Under the pieces are notes generated by a model. It was not told the DNA's origin, made no database searches, and saw nothing but the letters and a program-made list of their open reading frames with translations. The position numbers and the translations under genes were made by a program. From the NCBI RefSeq assembly GCF_002211285.1, contig NZ_LOKX01000010.1, forward strand, positions 58,380 to 122,379: a DNA stretch of 64,000 bases, read 5' to 3'. This DNA comes from Rhizobium sp. R635 (GTDB lineage: Bacteria > Pseudomonadota > Alphaproteobacteria > Rhizobiales > Rhizobiaceae). Positions 46,825-55,279 of this stretch are shown here, one piece after another (the first letter of the stretch is position 1; each line of letters opens with the position of its first letter).

Positions 46825-47586
46825 ATGAGCCAACCGAGCCTTGCCATCAGCAAATTCAGCGATCTCGCCAACCCGACGCGGTTTCTGGCGCTGGCGGCGC
46901 GCATCATTCCCTGGATGGCCGGCATCACCGCCCTCTGTTTTGCGGCCGGCCTTTATCTGAGCTTCGCCACCGAAGGCGATTATCAGCAGGGCGAGACCGT
47001 GCGCATCATGTATATCCACGTGCCCGCGGCCTGGCTTTCGATGATGTGCTACACGATCATGAGCGTCTCGGCGATCGGCACGCTGGTCTGGCGCCATCCG
47101 CTCGCCGATGTCTCCGCCAAGGCCGCAGCCCCGCTCGGCGCCGCCTTCACCCTGCTTGCCCTCATCACCGGCTCGCTCTGGGGCAAGCCGATGTGGGGTA
47201 CCTGGTGGGTCTGGGATGCCAGGCTGACCTCCGTCTTCATTCTCTTCCTGATGTATCTTGGACTGATTGCGCTCAGCCGCGCCATCGACGATCCGTCAAA
47301 GGCGGCGCGCGTCTCCGCCGTGCTGATCCTGGTCGGCTTCGTCAACATCCCGATCATCAAGTTCTCGGTCGACTGGTGGAACACGCTGCATCAGCCGGCA
47401 AGCGTGATGCGCCTCGACGGCCCGGCGATCGATCCGGAATTCCTGCGCCCGCTTTTCGTCATGGCGATCGCCTTCACGCTGCTCTTCTTCACCCTGCACA
47501 TCATGGCGATGAGAAACGAGATCTGGCGCCGCCGCATCGCCGCCCAGCGCCGTCTCGCCGCCCGCATGGCCAGCCGGGAGGAATAG
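46825..47586 (+). CDS. ccmC: Heme exporter protein CcmC
   Basis: Inner-membrane heme-handling protein of 253 residues that delivers heme to CcmE. The tryptophan-rich heme-binding signature WGTWWVWDARLTS lies between helices 3 and 4 (about residue 128). Conserved histidines are in YIHVPAAW and WWNTLHQPAS. The ATG at 46825 has AAGGA about six bases upstream. An open frame continuing 5' through ccmB in another phase is not coding. Confidence 0.96.
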   Translation: MSQPSLAISKFSDLANPTRFLALAARIIPWMAGITALCFAAGLYLSFATEGDYQQGETVRIMYIHVPAAWLSMMCYTIMSVSAIGTLVWRHPLADVSAKAAAPLGAAFTLLALITGSLWGKPMWGTWWVWDARLTSVFILFLMYLGLIALSRAIDDPSKAARVSAVLILVGFVNIPIIKFSVDWWNTLHQPASVMRLDGPAIDPEFLRPLFVMAIAFTLLFFTLHIMAMRNEIWRRRIAAQRRLAARMASREE

Positions 47587-47589
47587 GCC

Positions 47590-47757
47590 GTGACGCACGC
47601 CTTCTATGTCTACGCATCCTATGGCATCGCAGCCCTGGTGACCGTTGCCGTCATCCTATGGACCTGGGCCGACGGCCGGGCGCGCCGGCGCGAACTCGCG
47701 GCGCTCGAAGCCGCCGGCATCCGCCGCCGCTCGGCGCGCGCAAAGGACGGCGAATGA
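47590..47757 (+). CDS. ccmD: Heme exporter protein CcmD
   Basis: A 55-residue single-helix membrane protein starting at GTG 47590, right after ccmC. It reads [20 protein letters not shown], with the hydrophobic segment at about residues 6-30, then a basic Arg-rich tail ([17 protein letters not shown]). Size, topology and position between ccmC and ccmG identify CcmD. Its stop overlaps the ccmG start as ATGA. Confidence 0.92.
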   Translation: MTHAFYVYASYGIAALVTVAVILWTWADGRARRRELAALEAAGIRRRSARAKDGE

Positions 47758-48362
47758 ACGAGAAGCCTGAGACCACCACCGCCAAGCCGCGCGGGCGCGG
47801 CAGCTATGCGCTGGCGCTTCTGCCGCTGATCGTTTTCGGCGGCATTGCCGCGACGGCCGCGAAGATGCTCTACGACCAGGATTTTCACGGCAAGAACATC
47901 GCCGAAATCCCTTCCGCCCTGATCGGCACCAAGGCGCCGTCGCTGAACCTGCCGCCGCTCGACGGCGCGAACCTGCCGGCGCTGACCGATGCAGCGGTCA
48001 AAGGCAAGCTGACGCTCGTCAACGTCTTCGCCTCCTGGTGCGTCCCCTGCCGCGACGAGCACCCCATTCTGAAGGAACTGGCGAAAGACGGCCGGCTGAA
48101 CATCGTCGCCATCAATTACAAGGACAAGAACGAGAACGCCCTGCGCTTCCTCGGCGAACTCGGCAACCCCTATAAGGCGATCGGCGTCGACCCGAACGGC
48201 AAGGCAGCGATCGACTGGGGTGTCTACGGCATTCCGGAAAGCTACCTCGTCGGCCCTGACGGCACCATCCTCTACAAGCGCGTCGGCCCCTTCGACGATA
48301 TCAGCCTGAAGGAAGGGCTGTTTCCGGCGATGGAAAAGGCACTGGGGAAGCCGGCTTCGTAA
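47754..48362 (+). CDS. ccmG: Thiol:disulfide interchange protein CcmG (CycY/DsbE)
   Basis: Membrane-anchored periplasmic thioredoxin of 202 residues that reduces apocytochrome c for heme attachment. An N-terminal helix (about residues 18-38) is followed by a TlpA-like domain. The redox motif is [12 protein letters not shown] (about residue 100), and [15 protein letters not shown] contains the cis-proline. It ends the ccmABCDG cluster here; ccmE, ccmF, ccmH and ccmI are not in this window. Confidence 0.96.
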   Translation: MNEKPETTTAKPRGRGSYALALLPLIVFGGIAATAAKMLYDQDFHGKNIAEIPSALIGTKAPSLNLPPLDGANLPALTDAAVKGKLTLVNVFASWCVPCRDEHPILKELAKDGRLNIVAINYKDKNENALRFLGELGNPYKAIGVDPNGKAAIDWGVYGIPESYLVGPDGTILYKRVGPFDDISLKEGLFPAMEKALGKPAS

Positions 48363-48364
48363 GT

Positions 48365-48952
48365 CTAAACCCCGCCCTGCCAAACCTTGATCGCCTCGAC
48401 CGGCCAGATCAGCATCACCACATTGAGCGTGAGGTTGTCGCGGATCACATAACCCGTGAAAATCTCGAAAAAGATGGCGATCGCCACCGTCAGCGCCACC
48501 GGCGCGCGCCAGGCGAAGAAGAAGCCGAGGCACATGAAGACGGTGTCCGTCGCCGAGTTCAGGATGCTGTCGCCGTAATAGTCGAGCGCGATCGTCGCCG
48601 TGCGGTAGCGGTCGATGATGAGAGGTGAATTTTCCAAGAGTTCCCAGCCGGATTCGATGAACAGCGCCAGAAGCAGCTTTGCCGCCAGCGGCTTGCGGCG
48701 CAGGACGAGATGGCCGAGCCCGTAGAACAGGAAGCCGTGAATGATATGCGACGGGGTGTACCAGTCCGACAGATGCTGCGAATTGCCGCTGGTATTGACC
48801 CCGCCCTCCCACAGCTTGACATAACCGCAGGCGCAGATCGGCACGCGGCCCATCAGATGTTCGGCGACGGTCTGGGCGACCAGGACCGCGAGGCAGGCGA
48901 CGAACCAGAATGTCTGGTTCTTTACCCGATATTCGGCGTCTGCAGCACTCAC
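48365..48952 (-). CDS. DUF2585 (UPF0314) membrane protein
   Basis: A 195-residue membrane protein of the DUF2585 family, about five helices. The motifs [40 protein letters not shown] and [17 protein letters not shown] are highly conserved in rhizobia. The GTG start overlaps the yciB stop as GTGA. The D-x-x-x-P-x-H-x-x-H-like pattern suggests a membrane enzyme, but no activity is known. Last gene of the ftsY-yciB group; convergent with ccmG. Confidence 0.92.
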   Translation of the reverse strand: MSAADAEYRVKNQTFWFVACLAVLVAQTVAEHLMGRVPICACGYVKLWEGGVNTSGNSQHLSDWYTPSHIIHGFLFYGLGHLVLRRKPLAAKLLLALFIESGWELLENSPLIIDRYRTATIALDYYGDSILNSATDTVFMCLGFFFAWRAPVALTVAIAIFFEIFTGYVIRDNLTLNVVMLIWPVEAIKVWQGGV

Positions 48953-49593
48953 TTTTCACCATCCGTTTCGGGGTTGAGGCTGTGCTTCAGCACCAGCGGC
49001 ATCTGTGCCAGCGTGAAGATGATGGTGATCGGCATCGTGCCCCAGACCTTGAAGGCGACCCAGGTATCGTCCGAAAAATTGCGCCAGACGACCTCGTTCA
49101 GCACGGCGAGAAACAGGAAGAAGATGCCCCAGCGGATGGTGAGCTTGCGCCAGCCCTCGGCGTCGAGCTGGAAGGCGGCATTGAAGACATAGCCGAGCAG
49201 CGACTTGCCGAAGGCGAGCCCGCCGAGCAGCGCGACCCCGAACAGCGCGTTGACGATGGTCGGCTTCATCTTGATGAAGGTCTCGTTCTGCAGCCAGATC
49301 GACAGCGAGCCGAAGATGACGACGACGATGCCGGAAACGAACGGCATGATGGGCAGGTGGCCGAGCACGATCTTCGAAACCACGAGCGAAATCACCGTCG
49401 CCCCCATGAAGAGCGCGGTTGCGACGAACAGCGGGCCGCCCAGTTCGGAAAGGGCGGGAAATTTTTCCACCAGCCACTGACCGCGCAGATTGGCAAAGAA
49501 GAAGATCAGCAGCGGCCCGAGTTCCAGCGCCAGTTTCAGCATCGGATGATGGCGGTCGGCCGCGGACGGCGTGATATCGCTTTCGGTGGTCAT
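48949..49593 (-). CDS. yciB: Inner membrane-spanning protein YciB (septation protein A)
   Basis: A 214-residue polytopic protein of the YciB/IspZ family, implicated in envelope integrity and septation. [15 protein letters not shown] near the N-terminus, the [15 protein letters not shown] stretch and [24 protein letters not shown] C-terminal segment are typical. About five membrane helices. It follows ftsY by 78 bases and is coupled to DUF2585. Confidence 0.94.
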   Translation of the reverse strand: MTTESDITPSAADRHHPMLKLALELGPLLIFFFANLRGQWLVEKFPALSELGGPLFVATALFMGATVISLVVSKIVLGHLPIMPFVSGIVVVIFGSLSIWLQNETFIKMKPTIVNALFGVALLGGLAFGKSLLGYVFNAAFQLDAEGWRKLTIRWGIFFLFLAVLNEVVWRNFSDDTWVAFKVWGTMPITIIFTLAQMPLVLKHSLNPETDGEK

Positions 49594-49671
49594 GCGTTCT
49601 TCGAACCTGCTATTCCTGAAAACCTGTTTCCCGACCGTCCCTTGCAGGCTTTCGGCGGCATATCTGTGGCA

Positions 49672-51213
49672 TCATTGCCCAAGCCCGGCAATGGCATGGG
49701 CGAAATCCTCGGCCTCGAAGGGCTCCAGATCGTCGACACCCTCGCCGACGCCGATGAAATAGACCGGCAGCTTGTGCTTGGCGGAGATCGCAACGAGGAT
49801 GCCGCCGCGCGCCGTGCCGTCGAGCTTGGTCATGATCAACCCGTTGACGCCAGCGACGTTGCGGAAGATCTCGACCTGGCTCAGCGCATTCTGCCCCGTC
49901 GTGGCGTCGAGCGTCTGCAGCACCGTATGCGGCGCATCGGGATCGAGCTTGCCGAGCACGCGCACGATCTTCTCCAGCTCGGCCATCAGCTCGGCCTTGT
50001 TCTGCAGGCGGCCGGCGGTATCGACGATCAGCACGTCGCATTTCCTAGCCTTCGCCTGTTCGAAGGCGTCGTAGGCGAGGCCCGCGGCATCGGCGCCGAG
50101 CTTGGTGCCGATGAACTCGGAATTGGTCCGCTCGGCCCAGATCTTCAGCTGCTCGATCGCCGCCGCGCGGAACGTATCGCCGGCGGCCAGCATCACCTTC
50201 AGCCCGGCGCCGGAGAGCTTGGCCGCGAGCTTGCCGATCGTCGTCGTCTTGCCGGTGCCGTTGACGCCGACGACGAGGATGACATGCGGCTTGTGCGAAA
50301 GGTCGAGCTGCAGCGGCTTGGCGACCGGTTTCAGCACCTTGGCGATTTCGGACGCCATGATCCGGCTCACATCCTCGCCGGTCACATCCTTGCCGTAGCG
50401 CTCGGAAGCCAGCGTATCGGTGACACGCAGCGCCGTCTCGACGCCGAGGTCGGCCTGGATCAGCAGGTCTTCGAGATCCTGCAGCGTCTCGTCGTCGAGT
50501 TTGCGCTTGGTGAAGAGCGCGGTGATCTGGCCGGTGAGCTGCGAGGAGGTGCGTGCGAGGCCGTTGCGCAGGCGCTGGAACCAGCTGAGCTTCGGCTGCG
50601 GGAGAACGGGTTCGGGTTCGGCGACCTTCGGGCCGGTGGCGAAGCCTTTGGGAAGGATGGGCTCAACAGCTGGCGCCGCTTCCATCGACTCCGGTGACGG
50701 CAGGGGTGTTTCGACCGAAATGTCGCGGTCCTCGGCCTCCTCCCCTACCCTGCCGGGCATCCCCCCCACAGGTGGGGGGAAACTCGTGGCGATGTCTTGC
50801 GTCACATCTACCGAATCCCGCAAGGCGGCAGCAGGGTGATCTTCGCCATCGATTGCCTGGCGATCGGTCTCCGCACTCCTAGTCCCCCCACCTGTGGGGG
50901 GGACGCCCGGCAGGGTAGGGGGGGTATCTTCCTCCGCTTCCGCCTCGGCCTCCAGCAGCGACAACGGCACGACGCCCATGTCGCTCAGCTGGTCCGAAGC
51001 CGGCAGGATCGCGGGCTCTTCCCCAGCGTCCTGCACGATATCGGCAGCAGGGCCGCCCGCAGTCTCCATTTCCTCGGGAAGAACGGGATCATCCGCAATC
51101 GGCAGGTCTTCGTCGCGCGAGCGCGGCTCGAGCTCCCTTTCGACGGCTTCAGGCACGGGCTCTTCAGCCGGCTTGCCGAAGGTGAAGACCTTTTTGATGA
51201 AACTGAGCGCCAT
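49672..51213 (-). CDS. ftsY: Signal recognition particle receptor FtsY
   Basis: SRP receptor GTPase of 513 residues that docks ribosome-Ffh complexes at the membrane. The N-terminal A domain (about residues 1-210) is acidic and low-complexity. The NG domain follows: G1 GVNGTGKTTTIGKLA, G3 DTAGRLQNK, G4 TKLDGTARGG. Residues about 98-157 are encoded by a 180-base inverted-repeat element inserted in frame (PPTLPGVPPTGGG ... FPPPVGGMPGRVG). Its partner ffh is at 55280. Confidence 0.96.
   Translation of the reverse strand: MALSFIKKVFTFGKPAEEPVPEAVERELEPRSRDEDLPIADDPVLPEEMETAGGPAADIVQDAGEEPAILPASDQLSDMGVVPLSLLEAEAEAEEDTPPTLPGVPPTGGGTRSAETDRQAIDGEDHPAAALRDSVDVTQDIATSFPPPVGGMPGRVGEEAEDRDISVETPLPSPESMEAAPAVEPILPKGFATGPKVAEPEPVLPQPKLSWFQRLRNGLARTSSQLTGQITALFTKRKLDDETLQDLEDLLIQADLGVETALRVTDTLASERYGKDVTGEDVSRIMASEIAKVLKPVAKPLQLDLSHKPHVILVVGVNGTGKTTTIGKLAAKLSGAGLKVMLAAGDTFRAAAIEQLKIWAERTNSEFIGTKLGADAAGLAYDAFEQAKARKCDVLIVDTAGRLQNKAELMAELEKIVRVLGKLDPDAPHTVLQTLDATTGQNALSQVEIFRNVAGVNGLIMTKLDGTARGGILVAISAKHKLPVYFIGVGEGVDDLEPFEAEDFAHAIAGLGQ
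50742..50921. repeat. Inverted-repeat element inserted in frame within ftsY
   Basis: Arms 50742-50780 and 50883-50921 are 39 bases each and match with one mismatch. Each arm has an internal CCCCCCACAGGTGGGGGG-type palindrome. The whole is 180 bases (60 codons), so the ftsY frame stays open. Both ends translate to Pro/Gly-rich peptides. Confidence 0.88.
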
Positions 51214-51229
51214 GGAGATTCCGTGAAAG

Positions 51230-52501
51230 TCAGGCCGCTGCGGCCGTCAATTGCATGTCGAGATGCTTGCCATTGTGGCCGGTGATCGTGGCCGGCACAA
51301 GTTCGCCGGGACAAAGTCCGGCGGCTGCCACCAACGTGAAGTTTTCCGTATGCGCCAGGCCGTTGTTTTCGACAAGCAGCCACTGCCGGGTGCCGATCAT
51401 GCCATCGAGATGGCATTGATGCAGCCTATGTCCAGTGGCGCGCAACCGTGCGGCGCGATCCTTGATGAGCGACCGGTCGAGCTGCGGCATGCGGGCGGCG
51501 GGCGTGCCGGGACGCGGGCTGTAGGGGAAAACGTGCAGATGCGCGATGCCAGCCTCTTCGGCGAGCCGCACTGTATTGGCGAACATCTCTTCCGTTTCCG
51601 TCGGGAAACCGGCGATCATATCGGCGCCGAAGCTCATTTCAGGGCGAAGGCGGCGCGCTTCCTCGATGAAACGCAGCGCATCGGCGCGCGAATGCCGGCG
51701 CTTCATCCGCTTCAGGATCATGTCGTCGCCATGCTGCAGCGATAGATGCAGATGCGGCATGAAACGCGGCTCGTCGGCAATGAGGTCCATCAGATGGGCG
51801 TCGGCCTCGATGCTGTCGATCGAGGAAAGCCGCAGACGACGGATTTCAGGGAGCTGTTTCAGCAGCGTCTTCGCCAGAAGGCCGAGCGTCGGCGCGCCCG
51901 GCAGATCGGCACCATAGCTGGTGGCGTCGACCCCGGTCAGCACGATCTCGCGATAACCGCTGTCTGCGAGTTTGCGCGCCTGATCGACGACCGCACCCAT
52001 CGGCACGGAGCGGGAATTGCCGCGGCCATAGGGGATGATGCAGAAGGTGCAGCGATGGTCGCAGCCGTTCTGCACCTGAATGAAGGCGCGCACGTGGCCG
52101 TCGATGTGCCTGACCATCTGCGGCGCCGTCGCCTTGACGCTCATGATATCGTTGACGCGGAGCTTCTCTTCGGCCGAAACGCCGAAATCCGGCAGGCTGC
52201 GATAAGAGGCGCTCGTCAGCTTCTCCTCGTTGCCGAGCACCGCATCGACCTCGGCCATGGCGGCGAAGGTTTGTTTTTCCGTCTGCGCGGCGCAGCCGGT
52301 GACGATGATGCGCGCATGCGGATTGTCGCGCCGCGCCCGGCGGATCGCCTGGCGGGCCTGGCGCACGGCCTCGCCGGTTACGGCGCAGGTATTGACCAGG
52401 ATGGCGTTGTTGAGCCCGGCCTTCTCGGCCTGCGCCTTCATCACTTCGGATTCATATGTGTTGAGGCGGCAGCCGAAGGTAATGACCTCGATACCGCTCA
52501 C
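51230..52501 (-). CDS. mtaB: tRNA t6A37 methylthiotransferase MtaB
   Basis: Radical-SAM methylthiotransferase of 423 residues converting t6A37 to ms2t6A37 in tRNA. The N-terminal UPF0004 domain has [11 protein letters not shown] and NTCAVTGEA cysteines. The radical-SAM motif is [16 protein letters not shown] (about residue 150). A TRAM-like C-terminus follows. The GTG start (52499-52501) overlaps the dapF stop as GTGA. TsaD at 6542 makes its t6A substrate. Confidence 0.95.
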   Translation of the reverse strand: MSGIEVITFGCRLNTYESEVMKAQAEKAGLNNAILVNTCAVTGEAVRQARQAIRRARRDNPHARIIVTGCAAQTEKQTFAAMAEVDAVLGNEEKLTSASYRSLPDFGVSAEEKLRVNDIMSVKATAPQMVRHIDGHVRAFIQVQNGCDHRCTFCIIPYGRGNSRSVPMGAVVDQARKLADSGYREIVLTGVDATSYGADLPGAPTLGLLAKTLLKQLPEIRRLRLSSIDSIEADAHLMDLIADEPRFMPHLHLSLQHGDDMILKRMKRRHSRADALRFIEEARRLRPEMSFGADMIAGFPTETEEMFANTVRLAEEAGIAHLHVFPYSPRPGTPAARMPQLDRSLIKDRAARLRATGHRLHQCHLDGMIGTRQWLLVENNGLAHTENFTLVAAAGLCPGELVPATITGHNGKHLDMQLTAAAA

Positions 52502-53403
52502 TGCGCCTCGACCTCTCGGGTGCCGTCGCGCGACCAGAGGCCGGTCGAAGGATCGACCCGGCCCGACCATTCCCATTCCGCCGGTCCCGTCATGATGACG
52601 TGATCGTCACGCTCGCGCCATTCGATGGAAAGTGTCGCCGGCGGCTTGGCGCTTGCCACGTTGATCGTGACCTTGCGGCTGGTGCGGCCGGTGCGCGCCG
52701 CGCTGACGGCGGCCGAACAGGCGGCCGAACCGCAGGCAAGCGTCAGTCCCGCGCCGCGCTCCCACGTGCGCGTCGTCACCGATGTCGGAGACGTCACCTG
52801 CGCCAGCGTGATATTGGCGCGCTCCGGAAACATCGGATGGTTTTCGAGCAGCGGCCCGAAGCGGGCGAGATCATAGGACATCACGTCCCTGTCCACCCAG
52901 AAGATCGCGTGCGGATTGCCCATCGACATTGCCGAGGGCGAATGCAGCACCGGATTGTCGATCGGGCCGATCTGCAGTTCGATGCGGCTCGTATCGTGGA
53001 ATTCTTCCGCCAGCGGGATTCTGTTCCAATCGAAGACCGGCCGGCCCATATCGACGGAGATCGTCCCGTCCTCGTGCTCGACGGCGTTGAGGATGCCGGC
53101 GACCGTCTGGAAGGTGAAGGCCTTCTTTCCGGTTTCGGCGGCAAGCGCCTGCACGACGCAGCGCGTGCCGTTGCCGCAGGCCTGCGCCTTCGAGCCGTCG
53201 GAATTCAGAATATCGATGAAAGCGTCGGTGCCGTCGGCCTTCGGATCATGGATCGCCATGATCTGGTCGAACTCGGTCTGCGGATCGGCATTGAGCGCGA
53301 TTGCCGCCACAGGCGTCACCTTGTCCGGCCGCCCACGCATGTCGACGACCAGGATCTTGTTGCCAAGCCCGTTCATCCTCGCGAATTCGACCGTTGCGCT
53401 CAT
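52498..53403 (-). CDS. dapF: Diaminopimelate epimerase
   Basis: Pyridoxal-independent epimerase of 301 residues that makes meso-diaminopimelate for lysine and peptidoglycan. The two catalytic cysteines are in QACGNGTRC (about residue 83) and LACGSAACS (about residue 228). [16 protein letters not shown] is the typical N-terminus. The ATG at 53401-53403 is chosen; a 5' extension of 60 codons has no family sequence. First gene of dapF-mtaB-ftsY-yciB-DUF2585. Confidence 0.97.
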   Translation of the reverse strand: MSATVEFARMNGLGNKILVVDMRGRPDKVTPVAAIALNADPQTEFDQIMAIHDPKADGTDAFIDILNSDGSKAQACGNGTRCVVQALAAETGKKAFTFQTVAGILNAVEHEDGTISVDMGRPVFDWNRIPLAEEFHDTSRIELQIGPIDNPVLHSPSAMSMGNPHAIFWVDRDVMSYDLARFGPLLENHPMFPERANITLAQVTSPTSVTTRTWERGAGLTLACGSAACSAAVSAARTGRTSRKVTINVASAKPPATLSIEWRERDDHVIMTGPAEWEWSGRVDPSTGLWSRDGTREVEAQ

Positions 53404-53601
53404 GATATCATTCCGTCCGTCTTTCCGCTGTATATGGCGGAAACGCGAGGGAATTACCAGTGGGGAAGGCTCGCGGCATGCCATCACGCAACTTCCGGAA
53501 TCCAAATGGCTTCCTTCAAAACCTTGGAGAAGATTGAAACCTGGTAAAAATTCGATAGGCTCGCGATTGAAACTTGTCGCCAATGAAATTCGATCTCAAT
53601 C

Positions 53602-54516
53602 ATGTTTAAATCATTATTCAACCGGGCCCTAAAAAGAGCCGGGTCAAAAGCCGCGGATACTTACTCGGTTTTCACACGCGATTTCGACGTCGTTGTCGAT
53701 GCAACACGTCTGAAGGAGGTATTGGCCCCGCTGAGCCCTGATGATGCAACCGCACTTGATGATGCTTGGACGACATTTGAAACGTCGCTCAATTCATGGC
53801 GCACAACGGCCAACCTACAGGCGTTGGAAACAACGGGATCTATAAGAGACGCGACATCGGAACATGAGCGACAAGATACTGTCGTTTCCATTCTAGTAGA
53901 TCATTCAGGCTCTATGCGTGGCCAATCGATACTATTGGCGGCGGCTACGGTAGAGATTGCTTGCGATTTCCTGTCTCGTCTCGGTTACCGGGTAGAGATT
54001 TTGGGCTTTACAACATTAGACTGGAAGGGAGGCCAATCACGTAGATTGTGGAAGAGGCGAGGAAGTCCTCAATACCCGGGCCGTTTATGCGACTTGCTCC
54101 ACATCGTTTATCGGTCGGCAGATAAGAGAGGGCCACCCGCGCTGGGCTACGTCCTCAAGGACATGCTGCGAAGGGACTTGTTAAAGGAAAATGTCGATGG
54201 CGAAGCGCTCGAGTGGGCAGCAAGCCGCTTATATCAGAGGCCGGAGAAGCACAAAATTCTGATAGTCCTCTCGGACGGCGCCCCCGTCGACGATTCCACG
54301 CTGCATGAAAACGGACCCAATTTTTTGATCGATCATCTACGTACCGTTATTGCGCGCATAGAAGCAGATGATCGCATACTGCTAGCAGCTATCGGGATCA
54401 ATTGGGAGACCGACAGTCTTTACAAGCATAACCTGCGCGTCACTGCACCCGAGGACCTAGCCGGCGCAATGACAGACATGCTCCGCAATGTCCTGATCGG
54501 AAGCGAACCGCAGTAA
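53602..54516 (+). CDS. Orphan CobT-like VWA domain protein
   Basis: A 304-residue protein matching the C-terminal von Willebrand A domain of cobaltochelatase CobT. The MIDAS motif is LVDHSGSMRG (about residue 100). EILGFTTLDWKGGQSRRLWK, PGRLCDLLHIVYRSAD and LSDGAPVDDSTL are CobT-specific. The first 90 residues do not resemble the CobT N-terminus. No CobS-like AAA+ or CobN gene is adjacent. Codons such as CTA, TTA and ATA are commoner than in neighbours, suggesting foreign origin. Function unknown; possibly a metal-chelatase-like or MoxR-VWA type partner. Confidence 0.85.
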   Translation: MFKSLFNRALKRAGSKAADTYSVFTRDFDVVVDATRLKEVLAPLSPDDATALDDAWTTFETSLNSWRTTANLQALETTGSIRDATSEHERQDTVVSILVDHSGSMRGQSILLAAATVEIACDFLSRLGYRVEILGFTTLDWKGGQSRRLWKRRGSPQYPGRLCDLLHIVYRSADKRGPPALGYVLKDMLRRDLLKENVDGEALEWAASRLYQRPEKHKILIVLSDGAPVDDSTLHENGPNFLIDHLRTVIARIEADDRILLAAIGINWETDSLYKHNLRVTAPEDLAGAMTDMLRNVLIGSEPQ

Positions 54517-54646
54517 TCGCTTTCGAATAAATCCGTCGTCAGGCTCATCACCGTTCTTGCCGCGCAATGCGGGCCTGCCCGCACCCTGCCCGTGAGATGG
54601 CATTCGCGCCTCTCCACACTTGGGCGCTGAACACATATCGTCGTGT

Positions 54647-54856
54647 TTAGCTTTCGGGGCGCACACCCTGAGGATCGAAGGAGGCGGCATGCGCTTCGAC
54701 GATCGCGGCGGTGATGACCTTTCTCAGCTCGTAGACCAGCGAGCGGGACCGTTTGCGGTCCAGATCCTGTGCCGCTTTTGCAAGACTAAGGCCTTCGTTG
54801 AGGACAATATGGTGGGCCCGTGCCAGCGCCCAGCTTTCAATATCAGCATTGATCAT
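54647..54856 (-). CDS. Small helical hypothetical protein
   Basis: A 69-residue protein of unknown function. The start ATG at 54854-54856 has GGAG seven bases upstream, preferred over an in-frame start 21 bases earlier. The sequence (INADIESWALARAHHIVLNE, then LSLAKAAQDLDRKRSRSLVY) suggests two helices and possibly a helix-turn-helix-like DNA-binding fold. Convergent with the CobT-like gene across a 130-base gap. Opposite-strand frames here look less protein-like. Confidence 0.6.
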   Translation of the reverse strand: MINADIESWALARAHHIVLNEGLSLAKAAQDLDRKRSRSLVYELRKVITAAIVEAHAASFDPQGVRPES

Positions 54857-55064
54857 TCGATATCTCCGCCGGATCATCCGGCATCAAGGATATTCACGAA
54901 TCATTTTTACAGGATGCACTTAAGTAGAAAGTAGAATCATAAGCAGAATATTTTGCAACTGGCCGCTATGGCGAATTTGAACTGCCAGCCGGATTTTAGC
55001 CGCGCACATCCATGTCACATGGGCTAACGAAAGCCCGCGACGCGGTCGTTCCAACGCATTCGCC

Positions 55065-55093
55065 TTGACTTTCCCGCCGCTTTCCTGTTTATC
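55065..55093 (+). promoter_or_regulatory. Sigma-70-type promoter of the ffh leader
   Basis: TTGACT (55065-55070), a 17-base spacer, then TTTATC (55088-55093). Expected transcription start near 55100, about 180 bases before the ffh ATG. Confidence 0.65.
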
Positions 55094-55161
55094 GCGCCCA
55101 ATCCGCGACGAGCCGCATGACTCCGAGCCGCCGACCGGGACTTCGAGATCCCGGAGGTCAA

Positions 55162-55196
55162 CACCCGACAGCGCGATGCGCCCTCGGGTGCTTTTT
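55162..55196 (+). terminator. Terminator-like hairpin in the ffh leader
   Basis: CACCCGA (55162-55168) pairs with TCGGGTG (55184-55190), followed by CTTTTT. Placed about 60 bases after the predicted start, it could attenuate ffh or end a short (about 95 nt) RNA. Confidence 0.6.
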
Positions 55197-55279
55197 GGCT
55201 TTGCGTCTTGTTTTCGTCAAGGAAAAGCACGACGTTTCCGGGCATACCGAACCGCCTGAAACGTATCAAGGAAGAGCCG

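Larger units (their letters stand above)
54857..55279. promoter_or_regulatory. Intergenic region and leader upstream of ffh
   Basis: This 423-base gap is AT-rich near 54880-54960, then GC-rich. It holds a good sigma-70 promoter (55065-55093) and a terminator-like hairpin (55162-55196), listed separately. I found no SRP 4.5S RNA signature (no GGAA-tetraloop core) and no coding frame of convincing character. Confidence 0.55.

Noticed and set aside
54620..54934. Plus-strand open frame opposite the 69-residue protein
   Set aside because: The minus-strand frame has a ribosome-binding site and helical, protein-like sequence; the plus frame has neither.
54857..55279. 4.5S SRP RNA gene next to ffh
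   Set aside because: No GGAA tetraloop or conserved SRP helix 8 sequence found on either strand by reading; only a promoter and a hairpin are present.
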